This document shows positions 10,701 through 17,896 of a stretch of DNA of 64,000 bases, piece after piece. Source of the DNA: Nitrosomonas sp. (GTDB taxonomy: Bacteria > Pseudomonadota > Gammaproteobacteria > Burkholderiales > Nitrosomonadaceae); NCBI GenBank assembly GCA_019745325.1, contig JAIETK010000022.1, positions 1 through 64,000 of the forward strand. Direction: 5' to 3'. The position numbers were made by a program, and so were the translations under genes. Numbering within the stretch: position 1 is the first letter of the stretch; each line of letters starts with the position of its first letter. The notes under the pieces were generated by a model. That model did not search any database. It was not told the origin of the DNA and was given only the letters and a program-made list of their open reading frames with translations.

Positions 10701-10812
10701 CTGGAAAGCCCGCACCAAGGCGGAGCTGGCGCTGATGGAAGACCTGATTCCGCTGTTTAAAAAACTCGCCCAGGGGCGCGAGGTTTCGGGACTGGAGGCT
10801 TATGAGCAGTAA
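7753..10812 (+). CDS. hsdR: Type I restriction enzyme R subunit (endonuclease/translocase)
   Basis: A protein of 1019 residues, the length of EcoR124-type HsdR. An N-terminal nuclease domain carries YDVILLINGVPVVQIELK (D120, E134, K136), a PD-(D/E)XK site. The superfamily 2 translocase follows: Walker A TTGSGKT with K280, DECH at 384-387, FGFTGTP, then LLTGFDSK and QAFSRTNR. It cleaves DNA after ATP-driven translocation once recruited to HsdM/HsdS. Residues about 470-503 (GNHPTPSG through KPDRVV) are encoded by an in-frame copy of a GC-rich palindromic repeat, placed between translocase segments where relatives are expected to have only a short loop. The frame is intact and the protein may still work. 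It is first in the locus; R before S and M is not the commonest order. Confidence 0.95.
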   Translation: MTATETRIEQDLIAKLEALKYTYRPDIRDREALEKNFREKFEALNRVKLTDSEFSRLRDEIVNADVFAAARHLREKNGFERDDGTPLYYTLVNIKDWCKNSFEVINQLRINTDYSHHRYDVILLINGVPVVQIELKALAISPRRAMQQIVDYKNDPGNGYSKTLLCFLQLFIVSNHSDTWYFANNNNRHFSFNADERFLPFYQFAGEDNTKITHLDSFADKFLAKCTLGEMISRYMVLVASEQKLLMMRPYQIYAVKAIVECIHQNCGNGYIWHTTGSGKTLTSFKASTLLKDNPDIDKCLFVVDRKDLDRQTREEFNKFQEKCVEENTNTETLVRRLLSDDYADKVIVTTIQKLGLALDGNNKKNYLARLEPLRQQRMVFIFDECHRSQFGENHKAIKEFFPNAQLFGFTGTPIFDDNASYQQIEGQQASFKTTADIFQQQLHAYTITHAIEDRNVLRFHVDYYKPEGNHPTPSGHPSRGGESPRPNSPPLEGWQAKPDRVVPTKRAIVEAILAKHDAATNGRKFNAVLATASINDAIEYHALFKTVQVEKQAQIESVGGDFQPLNIACVFSPPAEGNKDVQQIQEDLPQEKADNEQAPDEKKAALKAIIADYNARFGTNHSIGEFDLYYQDVQKRIKDQQYPNQDLPHAQKIDIVIVVDMLLTGFDSKYLNTLYVDKNLKYHGLIQAFSRTNRVLNDTKPYGNILDFRQQQDAVDTAIGLFSGEAAKPAKEIWLVDKAPVVIGKLQTAVQSLSDFMQSQGLENKPEALPNLKGDAARSQFINLFKEVQRLNTQLDQYTDLTDEHKASIEQVLPREQLQGFKGVYLDTAQRLKEKQDKRDDSTPPEVQQLDFEFVLFASSVIDYDYIMALIARYASQMPGKQKMSRAELIGLIQSDAKLIDDRDALTEYIDSLNTDKPHTVQGIREEYAQYKVAKTNQAIAEVAAKHGLATAALQDFVDGILRRMVFDGDQLSELFAPQELGWKARTKAELALMEDLIPLFKKLAQGREVSGLEAYEQ
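9161..9261 (+). repeat. GC-rich palindromic element, copy 1 (translated inside hsdR)
   Basis: About 101 bp beginning ACCACCCCACCCCTTCGGGG and ending in GACAGGGTGGT. Inside are inverted pairs CCCCTCC/GGAGGGG in two places. It shares its ends and core with copies at 10838, 11377 and 12710, all in the same orientation. Here it is read in frame within hsdR. Confidence 0.85.
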
Positions 10813-10837
10813 AACCATCTCGTTCACTACAACGTCT

Positions 10838-10940
10838 ACCACCCCGCCCCTGCGGGGCACCCCTCCACGGGAGGGGAATTTTTGGGTCTTTCCCCTCCTG
10901 TGGAGGGGTGGCAGGCAAAGCCTGGCGGGGCGGTTTTACC
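10838..10940 (+). repeat. GC-rich palindromic element, copy 2 (intergenic)
   Basis: A copy of the RM-locus palindromic element directly after hsdR, opening ACCACCCCGCCCCTGCGGGG and closing GGCGGGGCGGTTTTACC. A further tail-end fragment (CGGGGTGGTCTTG) follows at 10971-10983, right before the DUF559 start codon. The gap from 10813 to 10983 contains only these repeats. Confidence 0.85.
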
Positions 10941-10983
10941 TCGCATGGAGAGGTGATGGACGAAACATGACGGGGTGGTCTTG

Positions 10984-11505
10984 ATGCGGAAAACGGCTCG
11001 TTATATGACATTGCCGTACAATCCGGCACTCAAACAACGCGCCAGGGAGTTACGGCGAGCGGGTAATTTGTCTGAAGTGTTGTTGTGGAATCAAGTCAAG
11101 AGCGGCCAATTTTCAGGGTTGGATTTTGATCGGCAGAAGATCATCGGCAATTATATTGTCGATTTTTATTGCGCTGAAAAAGCGGTCGTGATTGAGATAG
11201 ATGGTGGCAGTCATGATCACAAGGTGGAATATGATGCTCAACGGGATGCATATTTAATGAGTCTGGATTTGACTGTCATCCATTTGTTGGATAAGGACGT
11301 GAAAAATAATTTATCGGGAGTGATGCAATTTCTTTTACAACACCCGGCTTTGACCGCTCCGCCTCGGGGCAAAGCGACCACCCCGCCCCTGCGGGGCACC
11401 CCTCCACAGGAGGGGAATTCTGGGCGGCATTCCCCTCCTGTTGAGGGGTGGCAGGCGAAGCCTGACGGGGTGGTTTTACCGCCTTCGGAGGGAAACGATG
11501 CGTGA
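10984..11505 (+). CDS. DUF559 (Vsr/MTJ-like) small endonuclease-fold protein
   Basis: 173 residues from the ATG; an in-frame GTG at 10975 and an ATG at 11005 are alternatives. Residues 10-115 match the DUF559 family: LPYNPALKQRARELRR, LSEVLLWNQVKS, FDRQKIIGNYIVDFYC and VVIEIDGGSHD, ending in VIHLLDKDV. These carry the D...E-x-D core of a restriction-endonuclease-like fold related to Vsr. No reaction has been settled for this family, to my knowledge. The last 45 or so residues (TTPPLRGTPPQEGN, SPPVEGWQAKPDGVV) are not part of the domain but a translated copy of the palindromic element. The stop overlaps the hsdS start. DUF559 genes being embedded in this repeat raises the idea that the enzyme and the repeat are functionally linked. 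Confidence 0.85.
   Translation: MRKTARYMTLPYNPALKQRARELRRAGNLSEVLLWNQVKSGQFSGLDFDRQKIIGNYIVDFYCAEKAVVIEIDGGSHDHKVEYDAQRDAYLMSLDLTVIHLLDKDVKNNLSGVMQFLLQHPALTAPPRGKATTPPLRGTPPQEGNSGRHSPPVEGWQAKPDGVVLPPSEGNDA
11377..11480 (+). repeat. GC-rich palindromic element, copy 3 (C-terminus of the DUF559 gene)
   Basis: The best-preserved copy: it opens ACCACCCCGCCCCTGCGGGG, contains CCCCTCC..AGGAGGGG and CCCCTCCTGTTGAGGGG hairpins, and closes GACGGGGTGGTTTTACC. It is translated as the C-terminal tail of the DUF559 protein. The ribosome-binding site of hsdS (GGAGG) lies just beyond it. Confidence 0.87.
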
Positions 11506-12784
11506 GCAAAGAAAGCAGGCATTGCTGCCCAAACTGCGCTTTCCTGAGTTTCGGGAGGCGGGGGAGTGGGAGGAAAAACTGCTGGGTGCGGTTTGTGATA
11601 TGCAGGCTGGTAAATTTGTTTCAGCCTCGGAGATATTAGATAAGCCAGCCAAAGAACACTATCCATGTTTTGGCGGCAACGGTCTACGTGGCTACACCAA
11701 GTCGTTCAACCAGTCTGGTCGATATTCGCTTATCGGTCGTCAGGGCGCACTTTGTGGAAATGTAAATTTAGTTGAAGGTAATTTCTACGCCACTGAACAT
11801 GCCGTTGTAACCACGACTAAACTGGGAATTAGAACAGACTGGCTTTTCTACAATCTCTGCCTACTAAACTTGAATCGTTTTGCTACAGGCCAAGCGCAAC
11901 CCGGACTTTCGATCGACGTTCTTGAGAAGGTTAATTGTGCAGTTCCGAAGGACGAGAAGGAACAACAAAAAATCGCTGACTGCCTGTCTTCCATTGACGA
12001 GCTTGTTACCCTGGAGACGCAAAAGCTCGATACGCTCAAGACTCATAAAAAAGGGCTGATGCAGCAGCTTTTCCCCGCCGAAGGCGAAACCCTGCCCAAG
12101 CTGCGCTTTCCTGAGTTTAGGGATGCGAGGAAGTGGGAGGAGCGTGAACTGGGGCCGCTGACAACAAAAGTCGGCAGCGGTATCACGCCGATGGGTGGCG
12201 ATAAAAACTACAAAACAAAAGGGCGCCCGTTTGTGCGAAGTCAAAATGTCGGTTGGGGCGAACTGATCTTGAATGACGTGGCATTTATTGACGAAGAAAC
12301 ACACCAGTCCTTCGACTCCACTGAAATCAAAGTATCCGACGTTCTTCTCAACATTACTGGCGCATCCATCGGACGAAGCGCAGTGGCCGATTCGCGCATT
12401 GCCGGAGGAAACGTCAATCAGCACGTCTGTATTATTCGAGTTAAACAGGACAAATTAAGTCCCACTCTGCTAAACCATTTTCTAATTTCAGAACGCGGCC
12501 AGAAGCAAATTGACAGTTTTCAGGCTGGCGGGAACAGACAAGGGCTGAATTTTGCACAAATTTGGTCATTCGTGGTTCCGCTGCCGCCGACCGAGCACGA
12601 GCAGCGCAGGGTCGCTGACTGCCTCACTTCCCTCGACGAACTGATCACCGCCCAAACCCAAAAACTCGCCGCGCTCAAAGCCCATAAAAAAGGATTGATG
12701 CAGCAGCTATTCCCCTCCGTTGGAGGGGTGGACGGCGAAGCCGGACGGGGTGGTCGCCCCGTAGTGGATGGGGCGCAAGGATGA
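11498..12784 (+). CDS. hsdS: Type I restriction-modification specificity subunit S
   Basis: 428 residues from ATG 11498, preceded by GGAGGGAAACG. It has the HsdS architecture of two target recognition domains, each opening LPKLRFPEFR, and each followed by a conserved helical spacer. The two spacers are near-identical (ADCLSSIDELVTLETQKL...HKKGLMQQLFP and ADCLTSLDELITAQTQKL...HKKGLMQQLFP), as expected for a pseudo-twofold subunit that sets the DNA target. Sequence specificity cannot be read from the sequence. The C-terminus (SVGGVDGEAGRGGRPVV) is encoded by half of the palindromic element and is an add-on. It overlaps the DUF559 gene by 8 bases and the DUF1016 gene by 4 (ATGA), so it is translationally coupled. 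Confidence 0.95.
   Translation: MREQRKQALLPKLRFPEFREAGEWEEKLLGAVCDMQAGKFVSASEILDKPAKEHYPCFGGNGLRGYTKSFNQSGRYSLIGRQGALCGNVNLVEGNFYATEHAVVTTTKLGIRTDWLFYNLCLLNLNRFATGQAQPGLSIDVLEKVNCAVPKDEKEQQKIADCLSSIDELVTLETQKLDTLKTHKKGLMQQLFPAEGETLPKLRFPEFRDARKWEERELGPLTTKVGSGITPMGGDKNYKTKGRPFVRSQNVGWGELILNDVAFIDEETHQSFDSTEIKVSDVLLNITGASIGRSAVADSRIAGGNVNQHVCIIRVKQDKLSPTLLNHFLISERGQKQIDSFQAGGNRQGLNFAQIWSFVVPLPPTEHEQRRVADCLTSLDELITAQTQKLAALKAHKKGLMQQLFPSVGGVDGEAGRGGRPVVDGAQG
12710..12757 (+). repeat. GC-rich palindromic element, half copy 4 (C-terminus of hsdS)
   Basis: A right-hand half of the element: TTCCCCTCCGTTGGAGGGG followed by GGCGAAGCCGGACGGGGTGG, matching the last half of copies 1-3. It is read in frame as the last 20 or so residues of HsdS. 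Confidence 0.8.
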
Positions 12785-13776
12785 ACGCATTGACCACATT
12801 TCACGCCGACATCAAAAACATCCTCGAGCAGGCGAGGAGCAAGGCGCGTTCAGCGGTGAACGCCGCGATGGTCGAAGCCTACTGGCAGATTGGGCAACGG
12901 ATCGTAGAAGAAGAGCAGCTTGGGCAGCACAAAGCCCAATACGGTAAACGGCTGATCGAAGACCTCTCGGCAGCGTTGATGGCGGATTTCGGCAAGGGTT
13001 TTTCCTATGCCAATCTGTATAACTGCCGCCAGTTTTACCTGACCTTTCCCGATCAGGAGATTCTCTACACGCTGTGTAGAGAATTGAGCTGGAGCCACCT
13101 GCGCTTGATCATGCGGGTCGATTCGCCGCAAGCCATTGACTATTATTGCCGCGAAACCAGAGAGCAAAACTGGACGGTACGCCAACTGGAGCGCAATATC
13201 AAAAGCCAGAGTTTTCAGCGCCTGCTTTCAACCCAGACCCCGCCATCGCCGGCACAGAGCGCCTCTGCCCACCTGGAATTTATCAAAGACCCTTATGTGC
13301 TGGAATTCTTGCAATTGCCGGAAACTGGCGAGGTAAAAGAAAGCCGACTGGAGCAGGCGATTATTGATGAGCTGCAAAAGTTTCTGCTGGAACTGGGCAA
13401 GGGTTTCTCGTTTGTGGCAAGGCAGATGCGTATCAGCACCGAAACCAGTCATTTTTATCTCGACCTGGTGTTCTACAACTACTTACTCAAGTGTTTTGTC
13501 ATTATTGACCTGAAGACCGGCAAGCTTAGCCATCAGGACATTGGCCAAATGGATATGTATGTGCGCATGTTCGACGATCTTAAGCGGGGTGAAGACGACA
13601 ACCCCACCATTGGCATTATTCTTTGCGACAGCAAGGATGAAACCGTCGTTAAATACTCGGTGATCAAGGAGAGTCAGCAACTTTTCGCTTCCAAGTATCA
13701 GCGCATACTTCCGACCGAAGCGGAATTGATTGCCGAAATTGAGCGGGAGAAGCGGTTGATTGAGGGAGGCGCATGA
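12781..13776 (+). CDS. DUF1016 / YhcG-type PDDEXK nuclease-domain protein
   Basis: 331 residues. The N-terminal part (HADIKNILEQARSKA, EAYWQIGQRIVEEEQ, LSWSHLRLIMRVDS) is the helical DUF1016 N domain. The C-terminal part carries SHFYLDLVFYN, FVIIDLKTGKL and MDMYVRMFD, a PD-(D/E)XK-like nuclease core. The YhcG family often sits inside type I RM loci; its job there is not settled and a nuclease or regulatory role is inferred. It starts on the ATGA overlap with hsdS, so it belongs to the same transcript. Full length, no visible defect. Confidence 0.88.
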   Translation: MNALTTFHADIKNILEQARSKARSAVNAAMVEAYWQIGQRIVEEEQLGQHKAQYGKRLIEDLSAALMADFGKGFSYANLYNCRQFYLTFPDQEILYTLCRELSWSHLRLIMRVDSPQAIDYYCRETREQNWTVRQLERNIKSQSFQRLLSTQTPPSPAQSASAHLEFIKDPYVLEFLQLPETGEVKESRLEQAIIDELQKFLLELGKGFSFVARQMRISTETSHFYLDLVFYNYLLKCFVIIDLKTGKLSHQDIGQMDMYVRMFDDLKRGEDDNPTIGIILCDSKDETVVKYSVIKESQQLFASKYQRILPTEAELIAEIEREKRLIEGGA

Positions 13777-13841
13777 CGTCACCGGAAATGGCGGCAACTA
13801 TCGAGGAATGCTGGGTAGTTCATATATGCGAATAAGATAAA

Positions 13842-13884
13842 AAATGACTGAACAAGATCAAAAACAACTGGGCAACACCCTGTG
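13842..13884 (+). repeat. Duplicated 5' end of hsdM (truncated copy)
   Basis: 43 bases that match hsdM 15042-15084 at all but one position and include its start codon and first 13 codons (MTEQDQKQLGNTL). They sit between the DUF1016 gene and rhuM. The copies are direct repeats exactly 1200 bp apart and flank rhuM. No long frame follows this copy, so it is a dead remnant. Confidence 0.9.
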
Positions 13885-13899
13885 CGGCGAGGTGCTGGG

Positions 13900-14937
13900 A
13901 TGACTAAACACCCCCCCGCAGGCCAACTACTGATCTACCAGACCGAAGACGGCCGCTTGAAAGTCGAAGCCCGGCTAGAGCATGAGACCCTGTGGCTGAC
14001 CCAGCAGCAGATGGCGGATTTGTTTCAGACCAGCCAGCAGAACGTCAGCCTGCATGTGCAGAATGTCTATGAAGAAGGAGAGTTGCGGCAGGAGGCAACT
14101 CACAAGGATTTCTTGTTGGTTCGCCAGGAGGGGGCAAGGCAGGTGTCGCGCCAGGTGGCACACTACAACCTGGACATGATCCTCTCGGTTGGCTATAGGG
14201 TGAAAAGCGCGGTGGCGACGCGCTTTCGCATCTGGGCGACGCAAACCTTGCGCGAATACATCGTCAAAGGCTTTGTGCTGGACGACGAGCGCCTGAAAAA
14301 CCCCGATCAACCCTTTGATTATTTTGATGAGCTGTTGCGGCGCATTCAGGATATCCGCACGTCCGAGCGTCGCTTTTACCAAAAAATCACTGATATTTAC
14401 GCCACCAGTATCGATTACGATCCCACTCAGCCGCAGAGCATCGCCTTTTTTCAAACAGTGCAAAACAAGATGCATTGGGCGATTACAGGACAAACGGCTG
14501 CAGAAATCATTCATGCACGCGCCGACAAAAACCAGCCCAATATGGGACTGACTAATTGGCGGGGCGGCAAGGTGCGCAAGGCCGATGTGAGTATTGCCAA
14601 GAATTACCTGAACGCCGACGAGTTGGTGGCGCTCAATAATCTGGTGGAGCAATATCTGGTGTTCGCCGAAGGCCAAGCCATGCGCCGCGTGCCCATGACC
14701 ATGAACGATTGGATTAGCAAGTTGCACGGTTTTCTGACCATCAACGACCGCGACATCCTGAATCACGCCGGAAAAATCTCCCACGACATGGCTAAAGCTT
14801 TCGCCGAAGCACAATACGAGCAATACAATACGGCCAGGATCAATCAATCTGATACGCTGGAAGCCGATTTTGACCGCGTGATCAAACAACTACCGGCTGC
14901 ATCTCGCAGGAAACCCAAAAACAAGGGCAAAGCATGA
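13900..14937 (+). CDS. RhuM family protein
   Basis: 345 residues from ATG 13900; a GTG at 13882 in the same frame falls inside the duplicated hsdM sequence and is less likely. It matches the RhuM family throughout: HETLWLTQQQMADLFQTS at the N-terminus, a helix-turn-helix-like segment, YNLDMILSVGYRVKS, RFRIWATQTLREYIVKGF and the C-terminal HAGKISHDMAKAFAEAQYE. RhuM was named from a Salmonella pathogenicity island. Homologues are frequent in type I RM loci and mobile regions, and the function is unknown. The gene lies between a dead and a live copy of the hsdM start, so it probably arrived as a cassette that split or duplicated the M gene end. Confidence 0.88.
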   Translation: MTKHPPAGQLLIYQTEDGRLKVEARLEHETLWLTQQQMADLFQTSQQNVSLHVQNVYEEGELRQEATHKDFLLVRQEGARQVSRQVAHYNLDMILSVGYRVKSAVATRFRIWATQTLREYIVKGFVLDDERLKNPDQPFDYFDELLRRIQDIRTSERRFYQKITDIYATSIDYDPTQPQSIAFFQTVQNKMHWAITGQTAAEIIHARADKNQPNMGLTNWRGGKVRKADVSIAKNYLNADELVALNNLVEQYLVFAEGQAMRRVPMTMNDWISKLHGFLTINDRDILNHAGKISHDMAKAFAEAQYEQYNTARINQSDTLEADFDRVIKQLPAASRRKPKNKGKA

Positions 14938-15000
14938 TCAATAAGTTCCATCTAACCGGATTGGCCACTTTGCATTTTGGAATGCAGTACGTTGCGAAAT

Positions 15001-15017
15001 GTGACGCAGTGCGTCAC
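15001..15017. promoter_or_regulatory. Perfect palindrome upstream of hsdM
   Basis: GTGACGCA-G-TGCGTCAC is an exact 8+8 inverted repeat around one central base, 27 bases before the hsdM start codon. Its position and symmetry suit a repressor operator controlling the methylase. The regulator is not identified. Confidence 0.5.
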
Positions 15018-15043
15018 GAATGTTGCGCCATTGAGGAAATCAA

Positions 15044-16654
15044 ATGACCGAACAAGATCAAAAACAACTGGGCAACACCCTGTGGAGCATTGCCGACCAA
15101 TTACGCGGTGCGATGAACGCGGACGATTTTCGCGACTATATGCTGTCCTTCCTGTTCCTGCGCTATTTATCGGACAACTACGAGACGGCGGCGCAAAAGG
15201 AGCTGGGGCCGGATTATCCGAAACTGGAAGCCGGTGATCGCCGCACGCCTCTGGCGCTATGGTATGCGCAGAACCCGGACGATACCGTTGAATTTGAAAA
15301 ACAGATGCGCCGCAAGACGCATTATGTGATCCAGCCTGCCTACCTGTGGGGCAGCATCGTGGAAATGGCGCGTACACAGAATAATGAATTGCTGCACACC
15401 CTGCAAAATGGCTTCGATTACATTGAGAATGAGTCCTTTGCCAGCACCTTTGGCGGATTGTTTTCCGAGATCAACTTGAATTCGGAAAAACTGGGCAAGG
15501 GCTATCCCGAACGTAATGCCAAGCTCTGCACCATCATCGGCAAGATTGCCGAGGGATTGGCGCAGTTCTCCACCGGTAAGGACACGCTGGGCGATGCTTA
15601 CGAGTATCTGATCGGCCAGTTTGCCGCCGGTTCCGGCAAGAAAGCGGGCGAGTTCTACACGCCACAGCAGATTTCCAGCATTTTGTCCGGCATTGTCACG
15701 TTGGATAGTCAGGAACCCGCCACCGGTACCAAGAAGCAACTGGAAAGCGTGCTTGATTTTGCCTGCGGTTCCGGCTCATTGCTGCTCAATGTACGTCATC
15801 GGCTCGGCCCGCACGGCATCGGCAAAATCTTTGGGCAGGAAAAGAACATTACCACCTACAATCTGGCGCGCATGAACATGCTGCTGCACGGGGTAAAGGA
15901 TTCGGAGTTCGAGATTTATCACGGCGATACGCTTACCAACGACTGGGATTGGCTGCGCGAAACCAATCCGGCCAAGATGCCGAGATTCGATGCGGTGGTG
16001 GCCAATCCGCCCTTCAGCTACCGTTGGGAGCCGCTTGATGCGCTGGGTGAAGATATGCGCTTCAAGAATTACGGCCTGGCACCGAAATCCGCTGCCGATT
16101 TCGCCTTTTTGCTGCACGGCTTCCACTACCTGAAACCTGAAGGCGTCATGGCTATCATCCTGCCACACGGCGTGTTGTTCCGTGGCGGGGTGGAAGAACG
16201 TATCCGCACCAAACTACTGAAAGACGGCCATATCGACACGGTGATCGGTTTGCCCGCCAATCTGTTTTTCTCGACAGGTATCCCAGTCTGTATTCTTGTT
16301 TTGAAGAAGTGTAAAAAGCCGGACGATGTGCTGTTTATCAATGCTAGCGAACACTTCGAGAAAGGCAAACGGCAGAACCGCTTGCTGCCGGAACATATCG
16401 GCAAGATTGTTTCCACTTACCAATTTCGCAAGGAAGAAGAGCGCTACGCCCGGCGGGTGCCGATGGATGAAATAGTGAGTAATGATTACAACCTGAACAT
16501 TTCGCGCTATATCAGCACTGCAAGGCAGGAAGAAGAGGTGGATTTGGCGTTGGTGCATAACGAGTTGACGGAATTGGAAAAACGGATCAAGGAAAATACC
16601 GGGAAACACAATGAATTTCTCAAGGAACTCGGGCTGCCACCATTGCCGCAGTGA
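15044..16654 (+). CDS. hsdM: Type I restriction-modification DNA adenine methyltransferase M subunit
   Basis: 536 residues, full length. The N-terminal helical domain opens TEQDQKQLGNTLWSIADQLRG. The catalytic domain has the S-adenosylmethionine site FACGSG at 239-244 (a variant of DPACGSG) and the N6-adenine motif NPPF at 321-324, followed by KSAADFAFLLHGFHYL. It methylates adenine at the HsdS-defined target and forms the core of the restriction complex. Weak AGGAAA at -12. A GTPase gene begins 12 bases after its stop, so transcription probably continues. The M gene is last in the set, and its 5' end is duplicated before rhuM. Confidence 0.95.
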   Translation: MTEQDQKQLGNTLWSIADQLRGAMNADDFRDYMLSFLFLRYLSDNYETAAQKELGPDYPKLEAGDRRTPLALWYAQNPDDTVEFEKQMRRKTHYVIQPAYLWGSIVEMARTQNNELLHTLQNGFDYIENESFASTFGGLFSEINLNSEKLGKGYPERNAKLCTIIGKIAEGLAQFSTGKDTLGDAYEYLIGQFAAGSGKKAGEFYTPQQISSILSGIVTLDSQEPATGTKKQLESVLDFACGSGSLLLNVRHRLGPHGIGKIFGQEKNITTYNLARMNMLLHGVKDSEFEIYHGDTLTNDWDWLRETNPAKMPRFDAVVANPPFSYRWEPLDALGEDMRFKNYGLAPKSAADFAFLLHGFHYLKPEGVMAIILPHGVLFRGGVEERIRTKLLKDGHIDTVIGLPANLFFSTGIPVCILVLKKCKKPDDVLFINASEHFEKGKRQNRLLPEHIGKIVSTYQFRKEEERYARRVPMDEIVSNDYNLNISRYISTARQEEEVDLALVHNELTELEKRIKENTGKHNEFLKELGLPPLPQ

Positions 16655-16666
16655 TAAGATACCTGA

Positions 16667-17896
16667 ATGATGAAAGGAGAAGATTCAAAAAACTGGACGG
16701 ACTACTGGGAGCAACTGCGCACTGCATTGCTTGAACCCAAGGTCGATCCGGCATTGCTGGAAGCGTCGTTGCGCGAAGCGCGCGCGAAGATGCCGGTGCC
16801 GGTGCTGTGGCTGCTGGGTAAAACTCAATCCGGTAAGACCTCGATCATCCGCGCGCTGACCGGTAGCGAAACTGCCGAGATCGGCAACGGGTTCCAGCCG
16901 TGCACGCGCAGTTCACGCGTTTACGATTTTCCGGCGGAAGCGCCGCTCGTCAAATTTCTCGATACGCCGGGTTTGGGCGTGGTGGCTTACGACCCAAGCG
17001 ACGATATGCAGTATTGCGAAGCGCAAGCGCACTTGCTGGTGGCGGTGATGAAAGTGGCGGATTCCGATCCGGCAGCGATATTCGAGGTGTTGCATAACAT
17101 TCGCGGGCGTCACCCGGAGTGGCCGGTGCTGCTGGTGCAAACCGGCTTGCACGATTTGTATCCGGACGGTTTTAAGCACGCGCAACCGTGGCCTTTCGGA
17201 TCCGAGCCGTTGCCGGAAGCCGTGCCGCAGGATTTGCGCCGCGCGATTCGAGCGCAACGCGAAGCCTTGCAGCCGTTGCCGGGATTTGCAGCCGTAAACT
17301 GGGTGGCGGTCGATCTGACCTTGCCCGAGGACGGTTTCGAGCCGCCGGATTACGGTCTGGAAGCGCTATGGCAAGCGATTGAGTCGCTGACATCGCTGGG
17401 TTTGCAGCACCAGCTGGGCGGCGATCAGGAAGTGCAGGATTTATACGCGCGCACCGCGCATTCGCACATCGTCGGTTTTGCGCTGGTGGCCGCGGGCTTG
17501 GGCGCTTTGCCGGTGGTAGATCTGGTCGCGGTATCGGCGGTGCAGGCGAAGTTGTTGCATAGTTTGGCGTTACTTTACGGACAGCGCTGGGATCGCAGTA
17601 CGGTCACTGAGTTTCTGGGACTGGCGGGCGCCGGAATTGCGTCCAGTTATGTGGCGCGCTGGCTCAGCCGCGCGGTGGTGAAGGTGATCCCGTTCTGGGG
17701 CCAAACGATCGGCGCGGTGTGGGGCGCGAGTTCCAGCGGCGCGACTACTTACGCATTGGGCAAAATCGCGATTTATTTTTTCGAGCGGCGCAAGAATGGC
17801 TTGAATGTTGATGCCGATACTTTGCGCCGGATTTACGCCGAAGAGCTGGAGCGCGGTGCTGCCGTGCTGAAAAGCCGGTTACGGGGGCAAGCCTAG
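16667..17896 (+). CDS. Membrane-associated GTPase with DUF697-like C-terminus
   Basis: 409 residues. The G domain has a P-loop GKTQSGKT at 51-58 and the G3 motif DTPGLG; the G4 position reads LVQTGLHD rather than NKxD, so base specificity is uncertain. Beyond residue 265 hydrophobic helices (HIVGFALVAAGLGALPVVDL, FLGLAGAGIASSYVARW, and a Gly-rich third) resemble the DUF697/YcjF membrane domain. GTPases of this type are linked to envelope stress in enterobacteria, but no role is proven here. It begins 12 bases after hsdM and its TAG stop abuts the next ATG, so the two GTPase genes are translationally linked. Confidence 0.8.
   Translation: MMKGEDSKNWTDYWEQLRTALLEPKVDPALLEASLREARAKMPVPVLWLLGKTQSGKTSIIRALTGSETAEIGNGFQPCTRSSRVYDFPAEAPLVKFLDTPGLGVVAYDPSDDMQYCEAQAHLLVAVMKVADSDPAAIFEVLHNIRGRHPEWPVLLVQTGLHDLYPDGFKHAQPWPFGSEPLPEAVPQDLRRAIRAQREALQPLPGFAAVNWVAVDLTLPEDGFEPPDYGLEALWQAIESLTSLGLQHQLGGDQEVQDLYARTAHSHIVGFALVAAGLGALPVVDLVAVSAVQAKLLHSLALLYGQRWDRSTVTEFLGLAGAGIASSYVARWLSRAVVKVIPFWGQTIGAVWGASSSGATTYALGKIAIYFFERRKNGLNVDADTLRRIYAEELERGAAVLKSRLRGQA

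Noticed and set aside
10802-10984. 60-codon plus-strand frame after hsdR
   Set aside because: It consists almost wholly of the palindromic element (TTPPLRGTPPREGN) and has no domain.
13975-14889. 304-codon antisense frame inside rhuM
   Set aside because: Opposite to the well supported RhuM frame; no independent features.
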